From the NCBI RefSeq assembly GCF_023195885.1, contig NZ_JALPKO010000002.1, forward strand, positions 310,001 to 374,000: a stretch of 64,000 nucleotides of DNA, in the 5' to 3' direction. The notes under the pieces are model-generated. The model saw nothing but the letters and a program-made list of their open reading frames with translations. It had not been told where the DNA came from and did not search any database. Positions 1 to 6,430 of this stretch are shown here, one piece after another (position 1 is the stretch's first letter; every line of letters starts with the position of its first letter). Both the position numbers and the translations under genes were made by a program. The DNA is from Methylonatrum kenyense. GTDB taxonomy: Bacteria; Pseudomonadota; Gammaproteobacteria; Nitrococcales; Aquisalimonadaceae.

Positions 1-2
1 GG

Positions 3-884
3 CGTGCCGGGCTTGCCATGCTGCCTGCCGCCACGCTGCTGCTGGCTGCGCCAGCGGCCATCGCCGACGATATGTTTACCCGGGACCACGGTGGCCCGCC
101 GGAGGAGCGTGGTGCTCTGCGCATCTGTGCCGATCCGAACAACATGCCGTTTTCGGGTGCTGGCGGTGAGGGCTTCGAGAACAGGATGGCCGAATTGTTC
201 GGTGAGTCGCTGGACCTGCCGGTCGAGTTCTTCTGGCTACCCCAGCGGTTTGGTTATATTCGCGCCACGCTGCGCAGCTGGGTCGACGAGGAACGTCGTT
301 ATCGCTGTGACATCATGATGGGTGTGCCGCAGGAGGCATCAGGGCTAAGCACCACGACGCCTTACTATTACACAACCCATATGCTGGTCTTCAAGAAGGA
401 CCACCCGGTCTTCAGCGAATACGAACAGGCCAACGATCTCCTTGCCAAGGGTATTCCCGCCGATACCAAAATCGGCGTGTTCGATCGCTCGCCGGCCAAT
501 GAATGGATGATCCGCAATGGCATGCGGAACAACATCAAGGGCTACATCATGGCGGACGGCGACATCGGTTTCTATCCCGGCAAGGTTATCGAGGGTGACT
601 TGGCCGAGGGCAATATCGATGCTGCGATCATCTGGGGTCCCATCGCCGGTTATTACGCGAACAAGGTCACCGAGGAGACGGGGCAGGAAATTGCCATGCT
701 GCCGATGGAGTCCGACGTGCGGGCCCAATTCGACTTCGGCGTCTCGGTGGGCGTGCGTGCCGGCGACCACGAACTGATGCGGCCACTGCAGGTGGCGCTG
801 CGTGAAAACGAGGACGAGATCAAGGCCTTGCTCGACGAGTATCACGTGCCGCAGGTTGATCGCCCGGAACGGCGTCGGCGTTAA
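3..884 (+). CDS. xoxJ: XoxJ/MoxJ-like periplasmic binding protein (5' end outside window)
   Basis: This is a periplasmic solute-binding-fold protein of the family that accompanies PQQ methanol dehydrogenases (MoxJ/XoxJ). The frame is already open at base 3. The first ATG in the window (18) would leave a hydrophobic signal segment ending in AAPAAIA without a basic n-region, whereas the upstream codons add an arginine, so the true start is probably left of the window. The mature part opens with the family-like LRICADPNNMPFS stretch, and RCDIMMGVP and TTPYYYTTH lie further on. Known family members are thought to help methanol dehydrogenase maturation or electron transfer. No xoxF is visible here and would be expected upstream. 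A terminator hairpin follows, so this looks like the last gene of its operon. Assignment to the family is firm; XoxJ rather than MoxJ is inference. Confidence 0.75.
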   Translation, partial: RAGLAMLPAATLLLAAPAAIADDMFTRDHGGPPEERGALRICADPNNMPFSGAGGEGFENRMAELFGESLDLPVEFFWLPQRFGYIRATLRSWVDEERRYRCDIMMGVPQEASGLSTTTPYYYTTHMLVFKKDHPVFSEYEQANDLLAKGIPADTKIGVFDRSPANEWMIRNGMRNNIKGYIMADGDIGFYPGKVIEGDLAEGNIDAAIIWGPIAGYYANKVTEETGQEIAMLPMESDVRAQFDFGVSVGVRAGDHELMRPLQVALRENEDEIKALLDEYHVPQVDRPERRRR

Positions 885-923
885 GGAAACACTGAATTAT
901 TCGCGCGCCTGCGTTGGAGTCCG
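884..923 (+). repeat. Dispersed repeat family, copy R1
   Basis: The segment starts at the last base of the xoxJ-like stop codon and reads GGAAACACTGAATTATTCGC, then a CGCCTGCGTTGGAGTCCG tail. It closely matches the reverse complement of 3299-3340 and more loosely that of 37471-37503. The family shares a block like GGGARACACTGATTTATTCG followed by CGCCTGCG. Confidence 0.6.
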
Positions 924-945
924 AAATCAATGTCTTTGGTGGTAA

Positions 946-984
946 CGGGTGGAGTGGCATGGCCACTCCCGCCCGAGTCTTTTT
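946..984 (+). terminator. Rho-independent terminator after the xoxJ-like gene
   Basis: An 8-bp stem (GGAGTGGC at 951-958 with GCCACTCC at 962-969, loop ATG) is extended by a GGG/CCC pair. It is followed by TCTTTTT at 978-984. It separates the xoxJ-like gene from the next coding region. Confidence 0.7.
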
Positions 985-1018
985 GTCGACAATAATTTCG
1001 CGTTTGGAGGAGCCCCCC

Positions 1019-1711
1019 GTGAAACCCTTATCATTACTGGCAACGCTGACCCTTGGTCTGAGCATGGCGGCGACAACGGCTTATGCCGATAACCGGGATG
1101 AGTTTTCCAAGGCCAATCAGCTGCTTTTCCTGACGCCGCATATGGATGCGCTTGACGAATCCGGAATCGATGTCCGCTATCGGTATGAGCGGTCCGGTAC
1201 GCACCAGGAGCCGGACGACGTCTTCTCGGATCACATCACCCTGACCATCACCGACGTGCTGGATGACAGCTTCCGCGCCGGTGAGGTGGAGTTCCTGACC
1301 GGTGAGCGGCAGCGGCCTTTCCCGGGGTTCCGGCAGGCACGAGGCAACCCGGTCCTGGCCGGATTTCTGCAGCATGACGTGCATCGCATGGGCCTCGCCT
1401 CAAGTGCTCCGGTCCGGTATTTCCAGGATCGGATCAAGATAAAGCTGGAAGAAGAACCGGTCATGGAGGAAGTCAGCTTCGAATTCGACGGTGAGGAGTT
1501 CGACGGCCACCGCATTACCGTGACGCCGTACGCCGATGATTCGGATCGCAGCCGGTATGACCGGGAGTTCTGGGAAAAGTACTACGTCTTTACGGTTTCG
1601 GAAGAGCTGCCGGGCTTCATTTATCAGCTCGAGGCGGTTGCACCGAATTCCAATGGAGAAGAGCCGTACTACAAGGATGTCCTGACCCTGGAATCGATCG
1701 AGCGGCCGTAG
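1019..1711 (+). CDS. Exported protein of unknown function
   Basis: I do not recognise this 230-residue protein. It has a clear signal peptide (basic start, leucine-rich core, cleavage near AATTAYA-DN around residue 24) and an acidic mature part rich in beta-like stretches, so it should be periplasmic or outer-membrane associated. The GTG start at 1019 is chosen because GGAGG (1006-1010) sits 8 bases upstream and because it places the signal peptide at the N terminus. An in-frame ATG at 914 would run through a repeat and a terminator. There are no cysteines in the mature part and no catalytic motif that I can see. It follows the xoxJ-like gene but is separated from it by a terminator, so it is probably transcribed on its own. 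A role in methanol oxidation is only a guess from position. Confidence 0.75.
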   Translation: MKPLSLLATLTLGLSMAATTAYADNRDEFSKANQLLFLTPHMDALDESGIDVRYRYERSGTHQEPDDVFSDHITLTITDVLDDSFRAGEVEFLTGERQRPFPGFRQARGNPVLAGFLQHDVHRMGLASSAPVRYFQDRIKIKLEEEPVMEEVSFEFDGEEFDGHRITVTPYADDSDRSRYDREFWEKYYVFTVSEELPGFIYQLEAVAPNSNGEEPYYKDVLTLESIERP

Positions 1712-1761
1712 GCAAGAGCAGGCCGGCATCGCATCAATCGACCCGGCAGGCCGCCGATGTA

Positions 1762-3186
1762 TCAGTCATCGGCGGCCTTTTCCTTGCTGCTGCTCCGCTT
1801 TCGCCGGGCCTTCATGGTCGGCCCAGGGTTGCGATGCACCAGCTTGTCCTCCGGCGGTGGATCAACCAGCGCACCCCAACGGAGTTCCTCGTCCTGGACG
1901 TAGCGCTTGCCAAGCTGTAGCGCGATCTGCGCGCGCGCCAGTTCCACGCCCAGGTAAAAGGCATGGCCACCATCCTCCTCCACGCCCAGGTGGGGAAACA
2001 GTTCAAACGGGTCGTGATGGCTGTGCAGTCCGTCGCGATTGTAGATATGCAGGCCTTCTTCGGTCACGTGAATCCGGAAGTTCGGGTCGCGGACGCGGCC
2101 GGCGAGTTCGCGAATCTCGTCCAGGGTGTCCGGGTACGGTTTGCGCTCGTGCAGGGCGAGCAGGTCGCCCCCGTAGCCTTTCGGAAGATCCTGATTCTCC
2201 CGGGATGCGTACATGACCCGGCGCGCCCGATCAGTTTCCCGGACCACGGTTCGCGCGTGCTCCGAGACCTGTGTCGTCAGCATGTAGGTAATGCGAAGCT
2301 CCGAGCAGATGCCCATGAGCAACGTGCTGATGCCGACGGTGTCCGCCTCGGTCAATTCGGTCACATTGCCCGCGCCGAACATGATGTCGGTTTCCGGATG
2401 CCGTTGCCGCAAGTCGCGATAGCGGCAGATGGCCTCGGTAAAGCCGAAATGAATGGGGTCGAGAATGGCGTCGGCGACATGATGACGGCCCCGCTGTTCC
2501 ATGCCCTTGATGGCTCGGCTCAGCGAATCCAGGTCACCTGCCTCGGCCGGAATCAGGATCGGCGTCGACGGGACCTCATCGGCAATCCACAGCGTGTTCT
2601 CGGTCAGGCTGAGCAGATAGTCGGCACCGGCCCGCCCGCCGCGCAACAGGTCATCGCTATTCAGTGAATCGACACTGACCTTGAAGCCCGCCTGCTGCAG
2701 GGCCTGGACCGATTCCTCCAGGTGCGGAAACGGCGTTTCCGGCAGGCAGCCCAGGTCGATGACATTGGCGCCTTCCCGGCAAAGGGTCTCGGCACGCCGG
2801 ACGATGTCTGCCACCTCCAGTCGCGGTGCGTCAGTAATCTCGGCAAAGATGTTTAAGTCATAGCGACTCAGGTCCGGGGCCTTGCCCTTGAACCCCAGGT
2901 GAACCGGAAGGTCTTTCAGGTCAGTGGGACCTCGCTCCACCGGAATGCCATAGCGTTGTTCCAGTTCCCGGATGTCCCCGCGGCAGTGGCCAGGCAGCAT
3001 GATGCGGTCAACGTCGCTGACGCTTGGCAGACGCCGGCCGATCATCGCCACGGTCATCAATGCGGCCACATTGATGCCGATATTGTGCACGTGGTAACGG
3101 CCCTCCTCCGAATCCAGTTCGGCAAGGATTCGACGCAGGCTGGGCTCTGCAAGGTGGCCGGTCAGGAATAAGATGGAGTCGCTCAC
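1762..3186 (-). CDS. Dihydropteroate synthase-like (DUF6513) protein, candidate methanopterin-pathway enzyme
   Basis: This 474-residue protein belongs to the dihydropteroate-synthase-related family found in methanogens and H4MPT-using methylotrophs. The middle part (about residues 105-300) looks like a pterin-binding TIM barrel, with NIFAEITD, an ANVIDLGC element at the place where DHPS has its DIGGES-type motif, SVDSL, and MFGAGNVTELTEAD. The N-terminal 100 residues (FLTGHLAE, IMLPGHCRGD) and the C-terminal extension are specific to this family. The likely role is joining the pterin to beta-RFA-P in dephospho-H4MPT synthesis, by analogy with archaeal members; this is inference. The start is GTG with no obvious ribosome site, and its leader carries a hairpin-forming repeat. 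The last 15 residues are Lys/Arg-rich. Confidence 0.75.
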   Translation of the reverse strand: MSDSILFLTGHLAEPSLRRILAELDSEEGRYHVHNIGINVAALMTVAMIGRRLPSVSDVDRIMLPGHCRGDIRELEQRYGIPVERGPTDLKDLPVHLGFKGKAPDLSRYDLNIFAEITDAPRLEVADIVRRAETLCREGANVIDLGCLPETPFPHLEESVQALQQAGFKVSVDSLNSDDLLRGGRAGADYLLSLTENTLWIADEVPSTPILIPAEAGDLDSLSRAIKGMEQRGRHHVADAILDPIHFGFTEAICRYRDLRQRHPETDIMFGAGNVTELTEADTVGISTLLMGICSELRITYMLTTQVSEHARTVVRETDRARRVMYASRENQDLPKGYGGDLLALHERKPYPDTLDEIRELAGRVRDPNFRIHVTEEGLHIYNRDGLHSHHDPFELFPHLGVEEDGGHAFYLGVELARAQIALQLGKRYVQDEELRWGALVDPPPEDKLVHRNPGPTMKARRKRSSSKEKAADD

Positions 3187-3211
3187 GAGTGGCCTATCAG
3201 GCTGCAGTCGG

Positions 3212-3300
3212 CCGCATTTTTCGCGAATGCAGTGTTGCGCCGCTTGACCGCGGAATAACTGCGGCGCTGCGCAGCACGCCTTGCCTCGGGAAAAATGCGG
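3212..3300. repeat. Nested inverted repeat in the DHPS-like gene leader
   Basis: CCGCATTTTTC (3212-3222) is perfectly complementary to GAAAAATGCGG (3290-3300). Inside it, GCGCCGC (about 3237-3243) pairs with GCGGCGC (about 3260-3266). It directly adjoins repeat copy R2, so the whole 3212-3340 block may be one mobile or REP-like element. It lies 26 bases upstream of the GTG start of the DHPS-like gene. Confidence 0.55.
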
Positions 3301-3340
3301 ACTCCAACGCAGGCGTGCGAATAAATCAGTGTCTCCCTAG
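3299..3340 (-). repeat. Dispersed repeat family, copy R2
   Basis: Read on the minus strand it gives CTAGGGAGACACTGATTTAT, then TCGCACGCCTGCG and TTGGAGTCCG. This matches copy R1 at 884-923 with few differences. See the nested inverted repeat beside it. Confidence 0.6.
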
Positions 3341-3411
3341 ACGCCAGGTATCCGTGGACGCACCGGCAGTCACGGCGTGCCCGGTCGTGCGACAGCCAGA
3401 CTGCTGCATGA

Positions 3412-3431
3412 CCGGGCCAGGAACGGCCCGG
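3412..3431 (-). terminator. Possible terminator hairpin after the AcoR-like gene
   Basis: CCGGGCC (3412-3418) and GGCCCGG (3425-3431) form a 7-bp stem with a 6-base loop, 18 bases past the stop of the AcoR-like gene. There is no T-run after it on the minus strand, so it is weak as an intrinsic terminator. Confidence 0.35.
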
Positions 3432-3448
3432 GGCGGGTCGCGTCTCGT

Positions 3449-5428
3449 TCAGGAATTTCCCAGCTTCACATTATGCCGGCGCATCTTGCGATAGAGGGTG
3501 TTTCGGCAGACGTTGAGGTGCTTCGCGACGCGGGTGATGTTCCAGCGATGGCGTTCGAGGACCTCCACCAGCGCTTCCCGCTCCGCAGCTTCCAGCGGGT
3601 TGGTGCTGACTGGCGCCTCACCGCCGTCGTCCTGTCCGCCGGAGTCCCCCGACATGGAGCCGGTCATCTCCATCTGCCGGAGTTCCGGAGGCAGATGCTC
3701 AAGCTCCATCACATCGTCCGACAAGGCCAGCGCTGTTCGCAGCACAAGCCGCAGCTGACGGATGTTGCCGGGCCAAGGGTACTCGTGCAGCAACGACCAG
3801 ACCGCATCATCGATCTCCACGTTCCGGCCATCCTGGACCTCGGACTTGAGGATTTCGTTGATCAGACGCCGTTTGTCACTGCGTTCATTCAATGACGGCA
3901 AGGTCAGCGTCAGGCCGTTAAGGCGGTAATACAGGTCCTCACGGAAGGCATCGCGCTTGACCAGATCCTTCAGCGAGCGGTGGGTCGCACTGATGATACG
4001 AATATCCACCTTGACCGCGGTGCTGCTGCCCAGCGGCAGTACTTCCTTGGTCTCAAGCACGCGTAATAGCCGGGCCTGCAACTCCACCGGCATATCGCCG
4101 ATTTCATCCAGGAACAGTGTGCCCCCATTGGCATCCAGAATCTTGCCACGCTGACCCTTGCGACTGGCACCGGTGAATGCACCGGCGCGGTAACCGAACA
4201 GCTCGCTTTCGATCAGGGTGTCGGGTATCGAGGCGCAGTTGACGGCGATGAACGGCTGATCTGCCCGGCTGCTGGAGTCATGGATTGCACGGCTGAAGAC
4301 TTCCTTGCCGGTACCGGTCTCACCCTGCAGCAGCAGCGGAATATCCTGTTCGAGGATCCGCTTGGCGCAGCGGATGTTGTACGCCATCGTGCTGTCGCCG
4401 TAGTGCAGGTTGTCCAGCGGCGTGCTATCCGGCACCGCGCCGGGCGCATTACCGGCCTCGGACCGGCTATCCGTGTCGGGGACCGTTCCCACGAGTTTGT
4501 CTTCCATGCCTCGCGGACGCTGCACCACCGCGAAGAATAGCCGGCTATGTGTGACTTCGCGGAGCGGCTTCGGATGCAGGCCCTGAAAACGCGGTCCGAT
4601 ACACAGTTCCTCCATGCCGGTTTCGAACAGTTCATCGATGCCCTGGCCACGGAGCTGGTTTTGGTCCTCCATGCCAAGCTGCATCAGCGCACTGCGATTG
4701 GCGTTCAGGATCTGTCCGTCACCGCGAATGGCGATCATCCCCTCACCAGAGGTCGCCACGTATTCGGCGCGGCTGTGAAAGCGCAGCACGAAATCCTCTT
4801 CGTGGGCCTTGAGGAACAAGCGGTTTTCGATGATCTGTGCCGACATGTCCACCAGGGCCATGGTGTGCTGCTGGGCGTACTGGGAGTCACTGGACGCGTC
4901 CAGCACGCCGAGCAGAGAACCGTCGGGACTGCGAATCGGCACGGCGGCACAGGTCAGCCCGGTGTTGCGCGAAAGAAAATGCTCGGCGTGGTGGATGACC
5001 ACCGGACGTTTCTCGACCAGGCAGGTGCCCATGCCGTTTGTGCCCTGTTCGGGCTCGTTCCAGAGGCCGCCGGCACGGAGGCCGCTCTCGCGCACCGACC
5101 GTTCAAAGCCGGCTTCGGAAAGGCAGCGCAGAATGACGCCTTCGTGATCGGTCAGGACCACGGCATATTTCGACCCGGCCACCTGCTGGTAGAGAGTCTG
5201 CATCTCGAAATCAGCGATCTCGATCAGATCACTGAGGCGATCCTCCCGCTCCCGCAGTTCCGGATGTGTCAGGATCGGTGGTGACTTGTCGTCATCGGGG
5301 TTCAGTCCGTAATGTTCGGCGCAGCGGCGCCATGACGCCTCTATTGTCGTTTTCCCGATTCTCCTCTCTCCATCCAGAGTGGCCCGCACCAGGGCCGCAT
5401 GATCAACTGCGCTATCAGGCATCGTCAT
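3449..5428 (-). CDS. Sigma-54-dependent AcoR/DhaR-type transcriptional activator
   Basis: This 659-residue protein is a cytoplasmic enhancer-binding activator for sigma-54 promoters. It has an N-terminal GAF-type sensor (about 70-205, with the EQGTNGMGTC signature at 128-136 typical of AcoR/DhaR), a PAS-like segment (about 220-300), an AAA+ domain with Walker A GETGTGKE (369-376), the sigma-54 contact loop GAFTGA (416-421) and Walker B TLFLDE (437-442), and a C-terminal Fis-type helix-turn-helix (about 615-655). Relatives sense acetoin, glycerol or alcohols and activate dehydrogenase genes. Here, formate dehydrogenase and methanol-oxidation genes flank it, so control of C1 or alcohol oxidation is plausible but not shown. 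The ATG at 5428 has a GGAAGAGAG-like site upstream. It is separated from the upstream HPPK-like gene by 319 bases and probably has its own promoter. Confidence 0.9.
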   Translation of the reverse strand: MTMPDSAVDHAALVRATLDGERRIGKTTIEASWRRCAEHYGLNPDDDKSPPILTHPELREREDRLSDLIEIADFEMQTLYQQVAGSKYAVVLTDHEGVILRCLSEAGFERSVRESGLRAGGLWNEPEQGTNGMGTCLVEKRPVVIHHAEHFLSRNTGLTCAAVPIRSPDGSLLGVLDASSDSQYAQQHTMALVDMSAQIIENRLFLKAHEEDFVLRFHSRAEYVATSGEGMIAIRGDGQILNANRSALMQLGMEDQNQLRGQGIDELFETGMEELCIGPRFQGLHPKPLREVTHSRLFFAVVQRPRGMEDKLVGTVPDTDSRSEAGNAPGAVPDSTPLDNLHYGDSTMAYNIRCAKRILEQDIPLLLQGETGTGKEVFSRAIHDSSSRADQPFIAVNCASIPDTLIESELFGYRAGAFTGASRKGQRGKILDANGGTLFLDEIGDMPVELQARLLRVLETKEVLPLGSSTAVKVDIRIISATHRSLKDLVKRDAFREDLYYRLNGLTLTLPSLNERSDKRRLINEILKSEVQDGRNVEIDDAVWSLLHEYPWPGNIRQLRLVLRTALALSDDVMELEHLPPELRQMEMTGSMSGDSGGQDDGGEAPVSTNPLEAAEREALVEVLERHRWNITRVAKHLNVCRNTLYRKMRRHNVKLGNS

Positions 5429-5747
5429 GTCACAAGCTCTCTTCCGGGATTATCGTTGTTCTTGTCTGTTGTTTGTTGTCGCCGATGGTTTGTCCCCCTG
5501 AGCATTTCACCGCGCCGGCACCATGTTGCGCCGACACGGATAACCGGCATTGGCCGGCAAAAGCTGAATCGCTTCCTCGCGGGATGGTGATAAGTGTAGC
5601 CATCAGCATAGCAGGCCGCCGCACAAGGCGGCGTTTCCCTGACCGATCGACGCCGGTCTCTCCTGAGCCACGTAGCAATATGGCAGTGCGACGCCCAGTA
5701 TTCAAGGCGAATGGAAGGCGGCCTGCTGCCGGTGAGAGGCGGTCCAG
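5429..5747. other. Intergenic region upstream of the AcoR-like gene
   Basis: No convincing gene is seen in this stretch. It should hold the minus-strand promoter of the AcoR-like gene. The 50-60 bases next to that gene read, on the minus strand, as an A/C-rich low-structure leader (ACAACAAACAACAGACAAG). A hairpin GCCGCC/GGCGGC (5615-5620 with 5627-5632) lies nearer the HPPK-like gene and could mark its transcript end, but it lacks a T-run. A 91-codon open frame (5430-5705, minus) has no family features and is rejected. Confidence 0.5.
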
Positions 5748-6410
5748 TCAGTGCGCCACTGGCCCGGCGGTGGTTATCCGATTCTCGCCCCGCAGCTGCA
5801 ACAATAATGGGGTGTGACCGATGCGCCAGCCGCCGATATCCAGTTCCCGCAAGGGCCCCGGCCTTTCCGGTGTCATCGGCGTGGCGACATTGAGCGCTGT
5901 CACGATCTCGTGCATGGGCCGTTGGATATAGGCGGGAAGGCTGCGCCAGTCCGTTTCGCCCAGCGCGGCAGCGCGGTCCAGCGGACCGGCCAGAATATCC
6001 AGGTCGATGCTGACCGGCAGAGGGGTGTCGTCAGCTGCTCGCCGGCGGCCGAGGCGGCTTTCGATGCGTTGCAGTTCGGCCTTGAGTTGCCGGGCCGACA
6101 TCGGGCTGCGCAGATAGACCGCCAGGTTCAGGAAGCGGTCGCCGCCTGCCTGGTTGCCAGCGGCCTCGGTACTGTACACGCGGCTGACAACCAGGGCCCC
6201 GTGCCGCCGTGCCAGCATCGTCAGGGTAGCGACCAGGCGCAACTCCGCCTGGTCATTGCTGCCCAGCGACAGCACATAGCCCGACCCCGAATCCGTCGCC
6301 AGGCCGCATTCCCGCTCCAGGGACAAGGGCAGTGGCGATGGCACGCCGGAGGCAAGCCAGGCCTTCATTCCCACGGCCGGCATTGTTCGTAAAGCCCGCG
6401 AGCTTGTCAT
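5748..6410 (-). CDS. Divergent HPPK (FolK)-like pterin pyrophosphokinase
   Basis: HPPK transfers pyrophosphate from ATP to 6-hydroxymethyl-dihydropterin. This 220-residue protein has the N-terminal LSLGSN motif, a FLNLAV element matching the family's YLNAAV, and SIDLDIL, which carries the two magnesium-binding aspartates. It departs from FolK in two ways: the WGPR segment just before the aspartates reads TPLPV, so the usual arginine is absent, and the downstream VPH...R.F.L.PL block is poorly kept. It starts 20 bases after the formate dehydrogenase catalytic gene and is probably its operon partner. In this setting it may serve methanopterin rather than folate synthesis. Several ATG/GTG codons occur near the start, and the first about 40 residues may not all be translated. 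Confidence 0.65.
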   Translation of the reverse strand: MTSSRALRTMPAVGMKAWLASGVPSPLPLSLERECGLATDSGSGYVLSLGSNDQAELRLVATLTMLARRHGALVVSRVYSTEAAGNQAGGDRFLNLAVYLRSPMSARQLKAELQRIESRLGRRRAADDTPLPVSIDLDILAGPLDRAAALGETDWRSLPAYIQRPMHEIVTALNVATPMTPERPGPLRELDIGGWRIGHTPLLLQLRGENRITTAGPVAH

Positions 6411-6430
6411 CCGACTACTCCCGGCGCAGC

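Noticed and set aside
5430-5705. A 91-codon minus-strand frame between the AcoR-like and HPPK-like genes
   Set aside because: No ribosome site and no family pattern; it overlaps the A/C-rich leader expected before the AcoR-like gene.
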